In this document: one piece after another, positions 34,376 to 44,274 of the stretch
How the letters are laid out: each line of letters begins with the position of its first letter
Position numbering within the stretch: position 1 is the stretch's first letter
Origin: Candidatus Babeliales bacterium
GTDB lineage: Bacteria > Babelota > Babeliae > Babelales > Chromulinivoraceae
Length of the DNA: 64,000 nt
Assembly (NCBI GenBank): GCA_018061805.1
Contig: JAGOTL010000002.1
Coordinates: forward strand, 1 to 64,000
Direction: 5' to 3'
Translations under genes and position numbers: made by a program
Notes under the pieces: model-generated
What the model saw: only the letters and a program-made list of their open reading frames with translations
The model's database searches: none
What the model was told of the DNA's origin: nothing

Positions 34376-36289
34376 GTGAAAAAAAGTTTTTATGTAACAA
34401 CTCCCATTTACTATGTAACAGCAGCGCCACATTTAGGATCTTTATATTCAACATTGCTTGCTGATGTTGCAGCTCGTTATAACACCTTGCTTGGCAAAGA
34501 TGTTTTTTTTCTAACTGGTACCGATGAACATGGACAAAAGGTAGCTGAAGCTGCTCAAAAGGCTGGAAAGTCGCCACAACAATTTGTAGATAGTTTTATC
34601 CCTGCTTACACAGATGCTTGGAAATTATACAATATTGGGTATTCAAAATTTATTCGTACGACTGATAAAGATCATGTGCAAGCTGTACAAAAATGGATAT
34701 CGCAATTAATGGCGCAGGGTGATATTTATAAAGGTGAGTATGTTGGTTGGTATTGTACTCCTTGTGAAACATATGTGACTGAAAAAGAAAGCACAACGCA
34801 AGATCAAGAAGTAACATGTCCATCATGTTTACGCCCTACAAGTAAGCTTGCAGAAGAATGTTACTTTTTTAGATTATCAGCATATCAAGATCGATTGCTT
34901 GAGCTCTATGAAAAACATCCAAATTTTATGACACCAAAAGAACGACTTCATGAAATTATTTCGTTTGTAAAAGAAGGCTTAAAAGATCTGAGTATTTCTC
35001 GAACAACAGTAACGTGGGGTATCCCTTTTCCAGGTGATAGCAAACATGTAACCTATGTTTGGGCAGATGCTTTAAACAATTATATTACAGCAGTAGGATA
35101 TGGTGCAGCAGGCCAAGAAAAAGAATTAGCTCATTGGTGGCCAGCTGATATGCAAATACTTGGTAAAGACATTGTTCGTTTTCATGCTGTTTATTGGCCA
35201 GCATTTTTAATGGCAACGGGTTTGCGTATGCCAGAAAAATTATTAGTGCACGGTTGGATTAAAGTAGGCGATCAAAAAATGTCTAAATCGCTTGGTAATG
35301 CAGTTGATCCGTTAACGTTAGCGCGTAGCTATGGCGTTGATCAAATACGTTATTATTTGACACGTAAAATGGCTATCACGCAAGATTCACAATTCAGTCT
35401 TGCAGATATTGAACAAAGTATTAACAGTGAACTTGCAAATGATTTAGGCAATTTATTAAATCGTTGTTTGGTGTTAGCTCATAAATATCAATATACCACT
35501 ATCCAAGCGCCATCATCATGGTCTGCACAAGCACAACAGTTACATGATTCATGTCAACAAATGATTCATGAAGCAACTGTACTGGTTGAAGAAGGGTATT
35601 TGTATCGTGCAGTTAATCGGATTTGGGAATTTGTAAACCAAGTGAATGCGTATGTGCAATTAACACAGCCTTGGAAAACAGCAACCACGGATAAAGCAGC
35701 ATTTGAAGAATCTATTGCAGCAGCTGTGTACAGCTTGAGAGCAATTGGTTTAATGATGTGGCCTGTGATGCCTACCAAAATGGAACAACTGTTGTTATGT
35801 GTAGGGTACACGGTGCAACCTGCGCTTGATCATAATAGATTGCATGAAGGTGCTGTGTGGACAGGTGTTTGTACCTTAAAAATATCAGAGCCACTTTTTG
35901 AAAAACATGAAACAAAGCCGGAGCTTAAAACTATGCAAGAACAGGTAAAAGTTGAAACAACGCCAACCGTTACGATTGATGAATTTATCAAAATGGATTT
36001 ACGTGTTGGATTAATAGAGCAATGCGAGATTGTTGAAAAATCAGATAAATTATTAAAACTACAGGTTGATTTTGGTGATCTAGGAAAACGTCAAATTTTA
36101 AGTGGCGTTCGCAAACATTTTACTCCGCAAGATTTGATAGGTAAAAAAGCAGCCTTTATTGTGAATTTGCCACCACGTATGATGATGGGCATGGAGTCAC
36201 AAGGAATGTTATTTGCAGCAGAGTCTAATGGAGTTTTGTCTATTTTACAACCAAGTGCTGATGCAGCTGCGGGTACTAAGATAAAATAA
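34376..36289 (+). CDS. metG: Methionyl-tRNA synthetase
   Basis: Class I synthetase of 637 residues with GTG start behind TAGGAG. The HIGH-type motif is APHLGSLYS, the KMSKS motif lies in DQKMSKSLGN at about 302-306, and the zinc knuckle is CTPCETY plus CPSC. The C-terminal 110 residues (from IDEFIKMDLRVG) form the tRNA-binding OB domain that also makes dimers. Complete and of normal length. Confidence 0.95.
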   Translation: MKKSFYVTTPIYYVTAAPHLGSLYSTLLADVAARYNTLLGKDVFFLTGTDEHGQKVAEAAQKAGKSPQQFVDSFIPAYTDAWKLYNIGYSKFIRTTDKDHVQAVQKWISQLMAQGDIYKGEYVGWYCTPCETYVTEKESTTQDQEVTCPSCLRPTSKLAEECYFFRLSAYQDRLLELYEKHPNFMTPKERLHEIISFVKEGLKDLSISRTTVTWGIPFPGDSKHVTYVWADALNNYITAVGYGAAGQEKELAHWWPADMQILGKDIVRFHAVYWPAFLMATGLRMPEKLLVHGWIKVGDQKMSKSLGNAVDPLTLARSYGVDQIRYYLTRKMAITQDSQFSLADIEQSINSELANDLGNLLNRCLVLAHKYQYTTIQAPSSWSAQAQQLHDSCQQMIHEATVLVEEGYLYRAVNRIWEFVNQVNAYVQLTQPWKTATTDKAAFEESIAAAVYSLRAIGLMMWPVMPTKMEQLLLCVGYTVQPALDHNRLHEGAVWTGVCTLKISEPLFEKHETKPELKTMQEQVKVETTPTVTIDEFIKMDLRVGLIEQCEIVEKSDKLLKLQVDFGDLGKRQILSGVRKHFTPQDLIGKKAAFIVNLPPRMMMGMESQGMLFAAESNGVLSILQPSADAAAGTKIK

Positions 36290-36304
36290 GATCGAAAAAT
36301 ATAC

Positions 36305-36330
36305 AAGGGCACCTTTACGGTGCCCTTTTT
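36305..36330. terminator. Bidirectional terminator
   Basis: Stem AAGGGCACC / GGTGCCCTT with loop TTTAC, followed by a T run; between convergent metG and the gene at 36332. Confidence 0.88.
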
Positions 36331-36331
36331 T

Positions 36332-37561
36332 TTATGACAAAGGTACAAATTTTTTGGGGACTAAAATAATTTCATTACCTTTACGATAATGAAGTGTTTC
36401 TTTTGGATATTTTTTTTCTGTTACTAAATATTTAGTAAATAGTGGCTCTTGTTTGGGTGAAAGTAGTGTTCGCATTGCGGTGATACCATTTTTTTGTATT
36501 TGATCAGATTGGTGTTTGTTTAAGTTGCTATCAAATCGAGATTTAAATTGGTAGAGCACGTCTTGCGTTACTTTTTCTTTGCGGTCAAATTTGCTGGTAG
36601 CAGAATCTTTTTTAGGAGCGCTTTTAAATGTTTGGCTGATTGCACTAAAGTCACTCTGTGAAAAATTAAGAGTAAATCCAACAGGTTCCCATTGAATGTA
36701 CGTTAGATTGTCGCTGAGTAAGTGTCCAAATAAGATATGGCTATTTTGTCCTGGCAGTACGGGCATGCTTTCGTGTCTATGGTCTTTGAGATCAATTCCA
36801 AAACTATGATTTTGAAATTTTGGTTTTGATGACCAATTATGTGTTTTACGCGTGTAAGCTTCTGATTGCCATAAAGAATGAGGGTGTACAGGACCATACA
36901 GTTTATAACGTGGTGAAATTAATTCTGCATATCCATCTAAAAATAAAAAAAGATCTAAAGTTGGGTCAGGTATGGTTAGCATTCCTGTTGCAAAAATACC
37001 ATCTTGAATAATTGCTTGGCCGTATAAATACCATTGTAGGTCAATGACTGCATCTTGATATGCTTTTTTAATCTGTTCTATAATTTCAGGATCTGTGACA
37101 TGGGTGCGAATATAGCTGATTTTAAATAACATTTTATATTCAGGGTTGATACAGTTTTCTCGCGTGAATTGAACGTTAGCGCGCTCTATTTCATGTTGCA
37201 CATTGGCATCATTGTGGATACGCAACCAAAAATGGTCAGGCGGTAGATTAAAAGCGGTATTTAAAATCTCGGCTGTCTGTGGAGTTAAATTTTTGATACG
37301 CAGTGCATTGTACAATAACCCTTGTGTCACAGCTTTCCAAACAGAAGCACCTTGTAAAATTGAAATTAATGCTTGTTTGGTGTTGATAGGTTGTAGTTGT
37401 TCAGGAAGCTTTTTGAATGATTGATGGATAGTTTGCAAGTATGGATTTTGTTTTTGTTCGGCGGTGGGCTTTGCCGGTTGAGGAATAATAGTATGGTATG
37501 AGCATACGGATAATGGTATAAGCATTAAAATCTGATTATACCAAAATGGTTTTTGCTTCAT
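36332..37561 (-). CDS. Exported protein of unknown function, 409 residues
   Basis: Signal peptide (about 1-27, MKQKPFWYNQILMLIPLSVC) followed by a Pro/Lys/Gln linker. The body has helical segments around LLYNALRIKNLTPQTAEIL and mixed strands around IQDGIFATGMLTIPDP. The C-terminal 110 residues are basic (KFDRKEKVTQDV to EIILVPKKFVP). The cysteine at the end of the hydrophobic segment could make it a lipoprotein. It lies 14 bases downstream of the NTT gene and is probably co-transcribed with it. No family was recognised. Confidence 0.6.
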   Translation of the reverse strand: MKQKPFWYNQILMLIPLSVCSYHTIIPQPAKPTAEQKQNPYLQTIHQSFKKLPEQLQPINTKQALISILQGASVWKAVTQGLLYNALRIKNLTPQTAEILNTAFNLPPDHFWLRIHNDANVQHEIERANVQFTRENCINPEYKMLFKISYIRTHVTDPEIIEQIKKAYQDAVIDLQWYLYGQAIIQDGIFATGMLTIPDPTLDLFLFLDGYAELISPRYKLYGPVHPHSLWQSEAYTRKTHNWSSKPKFQNHSFGIDLKDHRHESMPVLPGQNSHILFGHLLSDNLTYIQWEPVGFTLNFSQSDFSAISQTFKSAPKKDSATSKFDRKEKVTQDVLYQFKSRFDSNLNKHQSDQIQKNGITAMRTLLSPKQEPLFTKYLVTEKKYPKETLHYRKGNEIILVPKKFVPLS

Positions 37562-37575
37562 TACTGATTCCTTTT

Positions 37576-38958
37576 TTATTCAATAATTTTATTTTGTTCT
37601 AACAGCTTAGCGTTTTGGGTGCCTACAAACAATGCAGCTACAATCCAAATACCAATACAACCTAAGCTAATTAAAGTTCCATACATAATCAAATTATGAA
37701 TTGAAAGTATTGAGTTACCAGGTACGTTGAGCCATCCACCAATTTGTGCCCCAGACATTTTTGCAGATCGGGAACCAAACATATCGATAATGCTTTTAGT
37801 TTTAAACTTTACATCTTTGCTGGTTGGGATGTACATCATCTCTTTGACGGGGTTATTTAAAGCGTATGCTAAAGCTTTAATGACAAGCATTACGATAAAT
37901 ATTGCCCACAATAAATGCATTGCTGATGGTGATACATAGTTATAATACGAAAATAAGCCCAGTAAAAATGTTGCAAATAAAATAGGGTAAATTAAAAGAC
38001 AAATTTTTGTGCCTAATTTTTTAATAGCGTAGCTAGTACCAAGTAGGGCTATTAAAAAGGCAAGTGTGTTGATCGATACGCCATACATACCTTTGAACCA
38101 TTTAAACGTAGGGTCATCAAAAAGTATTGATGCTTGAGAGTTCATTTGGTATTCAACAATAGTTCCTGCTATTTCATAAAATGTTGAAACAACAAGTACT
38201 CCAATTAAATAAGGTTCTGTTGCAAGTAGCGTAAAACCACTCCATGCATGATGTTCTTTTTTTGTTTCGCGACTATCGCTGCGCATTTGTTCTGCAGGAA
38301 TTGTTTTGACTAAGTAACGAATGGTCAGCATAAAAAAAGCAAGGCATACGACAACGATAGCATAAAAAGGCCAGATAATTTTTGTATGAATGAGCATTAA
38401 CGCAGAGCCACCAATTGCACCAAATTGTCCGGCAGCAGTGATGACAGGAAATGCTCTTTTTGCTTGATCAGACGGTGTTGAGCTGATGGTAAATGACCAA
38501 AACAAAGCGACCATCAAAGAACCGAAGCTTTCGGTAAATAAATAACCTAAAATACCACTGGTTGCGAGCATTGTACGGCCTATAAATTCATCGCCGTAAC
38601 TATTTTTAATAAAAAGTATTACGGTCATGTATGAAAAAACGATCATGTAAAATGATGCGATGACATACATGAGTTTATGTTTTTCAAATATATCAACAAG
38701 TCGTCCATACAGTAAAACAAGAAACAGTACAAAGAGAGGAGATAAGGTTTTGACTGTTGGGATCCAGAGTCGTCCTGTGTCGTGTGACCAGCCTAAAGAT
38801 GTTGGAAAAGCAAGTTTATACAAAACAAGATCTTTTAAAAGTCGCATGAGCCAGTATGTGCCAATGGTGAATAAAAATGCCAGCGCGAGTAAGCTTATTT
38901 TTTTGATCTCGTCTTGTTTGATGTCTGGATAAAAAAATCGTATAAACGCTGATATCAT
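37576..38958 (-). CDS. NTT-family nucleotide (ATP/ADP) translocase, copy 2
   Basis: Inner-membrane exchanger of the NTT family, 460 residues, about 12 helices. The start at 38958 has AAAGGGGA upstream. FFYPDIKQDEIKK near the N-terminus, YWLMRLLKDLVLYKLAFPTS and NPVKEMMYIPTSKDVKFKTK are shared nearly word for word with the neighbouring copy. NTTs of obligate intracellular bacteria import host ATP for ADP, but members also import other nucleotides or NAD; the substrate cannot be decided. The two copies are about half identical by eye, so they probably have different substrates. Confidence 0.9.
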   Translation of the reverse strand: MISAFIRFFYPDIKQDEIKKISLLALAFLFTIGTYWLMRLLKDLVLYKLAFPTSLGWSHDTGRLWIPTVKTLSPLFVLFLVLLYGRLVDIFEKHKLMYVIASFYMIVFSYMTVILFIKNSYGDEFIGRTMLATSGILGYLFTESFGSLMVALFWSFTISSTPSDQAKRAFPVITAAGQFGAIGGSALMLIHTKIIWPFYAIVVVCLAFFMLTIRYLVKTIPAEQMRSDSRETKKEHHAWSGFTLLATEPYLIGVLVVSTFYEIAGTIVEYQMNSQASILFDDPTFKWFKGMYGVSINTLAFLIALLGTSYAIKKLGTKICLLIYPILFATFLLGLFSYYNYVSPSAMHLLWAIFIVMLVIKALAYALNNPVKEMMYIPTSKDVKFKTKSIIDMFGSRSAKMSGAQIGGWLNVPGNSILSIHNLIMYGTLISLGCIGIWIVAALFVGTQNAKLLEQNKIIE

Positions 38959-38993
38959 AAGATTGGTCCCCTTTGTATGTATAGTCTTAACAG

Positions 38994-39028
38994 AAAAGAC
39001 TCCGACATATAACATGCCGGAGTCTTTT
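38994..39028 (-). terminator. Intercistronic hairpin between the two NTT genes
   Basis: Stem AAAAGACTCCG / CGGAGTCTTTT with a 13-base loop ends the upstream NTT gene. Only four T follow, so readthrough to the second copy is likely and the expression level may differ. Confidence 0.65.
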
Positions 39029-39063
39029 GGTATCGATCAAGATTTCGATATAAATCGTTGGTG

Positions 39064-40446
39064 TTACCCAATAATCTCACCGCTTTTAACGAGTTTTTGA
39101 TTTTTGTTACCAACGTAGATTGCTGCCATAATCCATACACCAATAACGCCAAGGCTAATAAGTGAGCCATAAAGCATGAGGTTTTGGATAGATGCAACTG
39201 CGTTTCCAGGTACGTTGAGGTAGTCTGTAACTTGAGCGCCTGTACCTTTTGCTGATCTACCACCAAGCATATCGATGATGCCTTTTGTTTTAAATTTAGC
39301 ATCTTTGCTTGTTGGGATATACATCATTTCTTTAACAGGGTTGTTAACTGCGTATGAAGCACCTTTAACAATCATCATCACGCCAAATGTAGCCCATACG
39401 AGTGATGTTGATGTCGCCATACCGCTTTGGTAGTACATATAAAGTGCTACTAAAGAGATTGCAAAGCTTATTGGATAAATAAGCAAGCAGATGCGTACAC
39501 CGTAGTTTTTAATGATTTTGCTAGTTCCTAAAAGAGCCATAACAAAAGCAAGACCGTTTGAAGCTACACCAAAATCACCAAGGAAATTTTGGAATTCAGA
39601 ACCATTAAAAATCACGCTTGCTTGTGATTTCATTTGGTAATCAATGATTGTTCCTGCGATTTCGTAGAATGTTGATACTACTAAAACACCCATTAAATAT
39701 GGTTGTGATACTAATAATTTGAGTCCACCAAAAAAGTCTGGTTTAGATTTTTTTTCTTCATGATCAGATTTCATTTGATCTGAAGGAGTTGTTTTGATCA
39801 AAGAGTAGATCGCAACAATTAAACCAAGAAGGAATGTTGTTGCAACAAAGAACAACGGCCATGTTGGAAGTTGTTTAACTTTCATTAAAGCTGATCCACC
39901 AATTGAACCGATTTGACCTAACGCAACGATGAACGGGAATGTTCTTTTTGCTTGATCAGATGTTGAAATACTTACGGTGAATGACCAGAATAATGCAACC
40001 AAAACAGAACCAAGGCTTTCTGTAAGCAAGTAGTTACCAATACCTGTGTATTTTAATACTGTTGCACCTACAAAAGCTGAACCTTGTGTTGCTTGCAAGT
40101 ATAAAACAGTAGCAACAAAACCAAAGCAAACTGTATAGAATGCTGCGATGATGTAAAATAGTTTATGTTTTTCAAACATATCAACCATTTTGGTATAAAT
40201 AGTAACAGCAACAAGTACTGTTAAGATAGATAATGTTTTTGCTGTAGGTTGCCATGTGCGTCCCATGTCAGCGTCAAAACCCAAATCTGTTGGGAATGTT
40301 AACTTGAAAAGCACTACATCTTTTAAAAGACGTAAAAGCCAGTAAGCACCAATTGTGAAGAAGAATGCGACTGCAAGCGTTGTATATTTTTTTACTTCAT
40401 CCCGTTTAATATCTGGGTAGAAAAACTGAACAACTGATGAAATCAT
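39064..40446 (-). CDS. NTT-family nucleotide (ATP/ADP) translocase, copy 1
   Basis: 460 residues, about 12 transmembrane helices, same family and same layout as copy 2. N-terminus FFYPDIKRDEVKKYTTLAVA, then YWLLRLLKDVVLFKLTFPTD and, near the end, NPVKEMMYIPTSKDAKFKTK. A stretch with TSDQAKRTFPFIVALGQ marks the central cytoplasmic loop region. Upstream gene of the pair. The presence of NTT genes is the main reason to see this organism as an intracellular energy parasite. Confidence 0.9.
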   Translation of the reverse strand: MISSVVQFFYPDIKRDEVKKYTTLAVAFFFTIGAYWLLRLLKDVVLFKLTFPTDLGFDADMGRTWQPTAKTLSILTVLVAVTIYTKMVDMFEKHKLFYIIAAFYTVCFGFVATVLYLQATQGSAFVGATVLKYTGIGNYLLTESLGSVLVALFWSFTVSISTSDQAKRTFPFIVALGQIGSIGGSALMKVKQLPTWPLFFVATTFLLGLIVAIYSLIKTTPSDQMKSDHEEKKSKPDFFGGLKLLVSQPYLMGVLVVSTFYEIAGTIIDYQMKSQASVIFNGSEFQNFLGDFGVASNGLAFVMALLGTSKIIKNYGVRICLLIYPISFAISLVALYMYYQSGMATSTSLVWATFGVMMIVKGASYAVNNPVKEMMYIPTSKDAKFKTKGIIDMLGGRSAKGTGAQVTDYLNVPGNAVASIQNLMLYGSLISLGVIGVWIMAAIYVGNKNQKLVKSGEIIG

Positions 40447-40774
40447 AAAGCATGACCTTTCATATAAATATTATTTATTTTTCTTACGTAATTTTTGAAA
40501 TGCAAAAAGTTCAAAAGATAGCAGTTTAATAATTCTTTTGAAATATTATATCCAATAAAATATGATACCTCAAAAAATCAGAAAGTACAGTTTGTGATGT
40601 GAAAAAAGGCTTTATGTCTATAAAACATAAAGCCTTTTTTTGGATTTTTATTGTTTAAAATTAACAGATTTTGCTTAAAATAGCATCGAGTAGATCATTG
40701 CAGATAGTTTAAAAAGCTTTGCATGAAATATGTAAAACTTTGCTTAGAAAAGTCTATTCTTATACGATAAAACA
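40447..40774. other. 328-bp gene-free region between topA and the NTT pair
   Basis: AT-rich with no convincing open frame and no tRNA fold seen. It holds a terminator candidate (40603-40639) for topA and must contain the promoter of the NTT genes. No other repeat was noticed. Confidence 0.5.
40603..40639 (-). terminator. Terminator downstream of topA
   Basis: Stem AAAAAAGGCTTTATG / CATAAAGCCTTTTTT with a nine-base loop, about 135 bases beyond the topA stop. Confidence 0.8.
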
Positions 40775-43030
40775 CTATTGCGTTACAATGTATTTACAGG
40801 TATCTGCAGGGCAGATGAGTGTAACTTTACCTGTTTTGTCTGTTTTTTTGAGCATGTATTTTGTTTGCTGACACTGTGGGCAAGTGTTTTGATCAATGTC
40901 AGAAAATATTGAAAAAGTACATTTTGGGTAATTTTGGCATCCCCAGAATGTGCCGCCTTTCCATTTTCGCTCTACAATGTTGCCTTGGCAGGTAGGGCAT
41001 GCAAAGTTAGCCGTTTTTTGTTTGATAAATTTGCATTCTGGATATCCAGAGCATGCGATAAATTCACCGTAACGACCTTGCATTTTGCGCATCGGCTTAC
41101 TGCATTTTTCACATTTTTCATCGAGTAATGCTTGTTCAGCTTCTGTTTTTTCAATAATTTGTACCGTGCCATCATCTTTACGTTCAAACTTGCTGGTAAA
41201 GGTACATTTTGGAAAACCGCTGCATCCTAGAAAACTACCATTTTTTCCGATGCGAATCACTAAAGGTTTTTCATTGCACGCAGGACAAGTGATGGTGGTT
41301 ACTTCTAATGTTTTGTTTGATCCTGTGTTAGTTTGTCCTTTAAAGTTTTGTAAATCTTTTTCAAAAGAGTTCCAAAAATCAAACAACAATGTATCTCGAT
41401 CAAGCTCTGCTTGTGCAATTTTATCTAAATCTTGTTCCATATGAGCTGTGAACTTTGGATCCATAATCTTAGGAAAATACTCGTTGAGCATTTGTGTCAC
41501 TTTCATACCCAGATCAGTTGGCATGAATCTTTTTTTATCCAGTGTCACGTAGTTTCGGTGTTGTATGGTGCTTAAAATAGTTGCATAGGTACTTGGACGT
41601 CCAATGCCTTGTTTTTCAAGCTCTTTAACCAGCGTTGCTTCAGAGTATCGAGCTGGTGGTTGCGTGAAATGTTGCTTAGGAGTTGTTTTTTCTGCCTTTA
41701 AAGGATCATGTTGTTGTAAGCCTGTAGGCAACTTTACCGTTTTTTCATCATCTTCATCTTCGGTTTGATATGCTTTTAAAAAGCCATCAAATAAAAGAGT
41801 AGATCCTGTTGCTTTAAATGTATATTGATCAGCTTTGACCACTACTTGGCGTTGTGCATAGATTGCAGGTTTCATTTGTGATGCAACAGCACGTGACCAA
41901 ATGAGTCCGTATAATTTATAAATTTCTGGCGATACGTATGATCTGATATCATCAGGTTTAAGATCCATATCAATAGGTCTGATTGCTTCGTGAGCATCTT
42001 GAGCAGATTCTTTTTTGCTGTACATATTTGGTTTTGCCGGTAAATAACTGGTACCCCATTCTTGTGTAATAAAATTACGTGCACCATCGATTGCCGTTTG
42101 TGATAATCGTGTAGAATCGGTTCTCATATAGGTGATAAGTGCCACAGGGGATTTAGCATCTTGTAGTGGTACACCCTCATACATATTTTGAGCAATGGTC
42201 ATTGTTTTTTTGACAGAAAAACCAAGTTTGTTTACTGCGGCTTGCTGTAATGTGCTGGTAATGAAAGGAGGCACAGGATTTTTGACGCGATCTTTATCAA
42301 CAATGCTTTCAATGCTGTATGATTTTTTTGCAAGATCAGCAACTATTTTTTGTGTTGTTTCTTCATTTGGTAGTTCTGCTGTTTTATTGTTGATCAAGCT
42401 TAATGTTGCATTAAAGGTACCTTTTTCATGGATAAAGGTGCTTTCAATAGACCAATATTCTTCAACTTTAAATGCTCGAATTTCTTGTTCGCGGATACAA
42501 ACAATTTTAAGCGCTACAGATTGTACGCGTCCTGCTGATAGGCCTTTTGCTAGTTTGCGCCATAAAATAGGTGATACTTCGTAACCTACCCAACGATCAA
42601 GTACGCGTCGAGCTTGTTGAGCAGCTACTTTAGGCATATCCACTTTAGCAGGATGATTGATGGCATTTAATATTGCAGATTTTGTGATTTCGTTAAACGT
42701 TATTCTGTGAATTTTATTTTCAGGTACAAGTTTATTGATTTCTTGTTCAACGTGCCATGCAATGATTTCTCCTTCGCGGTCAGGATCTGGCGCTAAGAAA
42801 ACATCATCGGCGTTTTTAGATGCTTTTACAATCTCTTGTATAATTTTGTCTTTATCTTTGATCGTAACATATTCAAGCTCAATAGTTTTGTCTTTCATGC
42901 TGATACCAAGGCCACTGCTTGGTAAATCTTTGATGTGCCCAACGGTAGACATAACTTTGAAGTCAGAACCTAGAAATTTGGAGATAGTTTTTATTTTTCC
43001 AGGGGACTCTACAATGAGTAATTTTTTCAT
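40775..43030 (-). CDS. topA: DNA topoisomerase I
   Basis: Type IA topoisomerase that relaxes negative supercoils, 751 residues from the ATG at 43030. Toprim domain at the start (KKLLIVESPGKIK, with APDPDREGE) and the active-site tyrosine in ITYMRTDSTRLS. The C-terminus has several Cys4 zinc ribbons (CPACNEKP, CEKCSKP, CPTCQGN and CPQCQQT). A longer in-frame reading to 43111 is unlikely because the conserved domain begins at once after the chosen start. Confidence 0.94.
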   Translation of the reverse strand: MKKLLIVESPGKIKTISKFLGSDFKVMSTVGHIKDLPSSGLGISMKDKTIELEYVTIKDKDKIIQEIVKASKNADDVFLAPDPDREGEIIAWHVEQEINKLVPENKIHRITFNEITKSAILNAINHPAKVDMPKVAAQQARRVLDRWVGYEVSPILWRKLAKGLSAGRVQSVALKIVCIREQEIRAFKVEEYWSIESTFIHEKGTFNATLSLINNKTAELPNEETTQKIVADLAKKSYSIESIVDKDRVKNPVPPFITSTLQQAAVNKLGFSVKKTMTIAQNMYEGVPLQDAKSPVALITYMRTDSTRLSQTAIDGARNFITQEWGTSYLPAKPNMYSKKESAQDAHEAIRPIDMDLKPDDIRSYVSPEIYKLYGLIWSRAVASQMKPAIYAQRQVVVKADQYTFKATGSTLLFDGFLKAYQTEDEDDEKTVKLPTGLQQHDPLKAEKTTPKQHFTQPPARYSEATLVKELEKQGIGRPSTYATILSTIQHRNYVTLDKKRFMPTDLGMKVTQMLNEYFPKIMDPKFTAHMEQDLDKIAQAELDRDTLLFDFWNSFEKDLQNFKGQTNTGSNKTLEVTTITCPACNEKPLVIRIGKNGSFLGCSGFPKCTFTSKFERKDDGTVQIIEKTEAEQALLDEKCEKCSKPMRKMQGRYGEFIACSGYPECKFIKQKTANFACPTCQGNIVERKWKGGTFWGCQNYPKCTFSIFSDIDQNTCPQCQQTKYMLKKTDKTGKVTLICPADTCKYIVTQ

Positions 43031-43314
43031 AATTTGCTTAAAAAAGTTAGATAGTAAGGATAAAAACGATTGATTATGTGTATTCATAAAGCATTTCCAA
43101 CTATAAGTCAAATTTTTACGCAGATGTTTTTAAAGCTATTGAGGCCTAAGAGCTCTGATATTGGGTATCCTTTTAACAGGAAAGATTGTTGATTGTTGCT
43201 GTAAGTCGAAATATTGTTAAAAATATTATCCTAGAAGCAAAAAAGCCTTGTTTTTTACAGTTAATGTTTTGTACCATTAAAGTAAATGGAAGAGTAATTT
43301 TTATGGGGGTTACA

Positions 43315-44244
43315 GTGAGTTTAAAAAATATTAAATATCTGTTGTTAATTACGTTAATTACAGTATCTACGCAAAATGCTATGCAATCAGGTTTTTCGCA
43401 AAATGATCAGGATGAAGGGTTTGGAGCTTTTGAAGACAATGATCCAGATTCTATCCGCTTTGAAGGATATTTAGGTGATTGGAAAAATGAGTATGGTGAA
43501 AACGTCCCACATGTTGAAGGTGAGGACCTTGCAAGATCTCAACGAGTATACCAAGCAGAAATAGATCGTTTAGAGTCAGAGTTAGCTGATTATAGTAGGC
43601 AAGATTTAGAAAATTTTGTTGGGATGCTTGACCGTAGTCCAGAAGCGGTACTGCTTGAAGATCAATCATATGATCATTATAGATGGTTACAAAACATTTT
43701 ACGTGAGCAGTGTAACGACTTAGATGAATTAGACCAATCAGAAAAATTACAAGCATGTCAAATTGTTAGGCAATATGTAGATTTATTAGATATTAGAAAA
43801 CATTTAAAAGATTTGAGTTGGTGGACATTACAAGAACAAATATTGCGTTATGCAGATACACCGCCATCGGATGAAGAACATATGGCAGGAAATGGGTTGC
43901 GTGGACTTGGCCAACGGTTGGATGTTGCGGCTGAAAGAGACGCAGCGTTAGCAGCATTAGGTTTAACATATGATGCTCGTTTGACAAACAAAAGCTTGAT
44001 ACAGCAACAAGCAGATATATTAAAAGGACAAATACGCGCTCGTTATTTAGCAGAGCGGAATCGATCTTTTACGGCCTTGTCTGAATTGGTTGGTAAAAAA
44101 AGAGATGAATATATACAGAATATGATACTGGGCAATCCTTACAATAAAGCATTGTGGGATCGTTTATATCAAGAAGAACAAGAAACTAAAAGTAATGTAG
44201 ATCAAGCGGCGCAGATGTTGATTTCAAAATATTTTCCAAATTGA
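43315..44244 (+). CDS. Exported helical protein, array member 1
   Basis: 309 residues. The GTG at 43315 is preceded by GGGGG and begins the signal peptide MSLKNIKYLLLITLITVSTQ. The next gene has the same context (GGGGTTACGGTG), which supports the choice; an ATG at 43303 lies on the ribosome site itself. The mature part is almost wholly helical and acidic, with coiled-coil potential around residues 85-130. A segment DAALAALGLTYDARLT recurs in similar form in the next two proteins. No family was recognised. Confidence 0.62.
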   Translation: MSLKNIKYLLLITLITVSTQNAMQSGFSQNDQDEGFGAFEDNDPDSIRFEGYLGDWKNEYGENVPHVEGEDLARSQRVYQAEIDRLESELADYSRQDLENFVGMLDRSPEAVLLEDQSYDHYRWLQNILREQCNDLDELDQSEKLQACQIVRQYVDLLDIRKHLKDLSWWTLQEQILRYADTPPSDEEHMAGNGLRGLGQRLDVAAERDAALAALGLTYDARLTNKSLIQQQADILKGQIRARYLAERNRSFTALSELVGKKRDEYIQNMILGNPYNKALWDRLYQEEQETKSNVDQAAQMLISKYFPN

Positions 44245-44274
44245 TATATAGAAAGATAGCATGGGGTTACGGTG

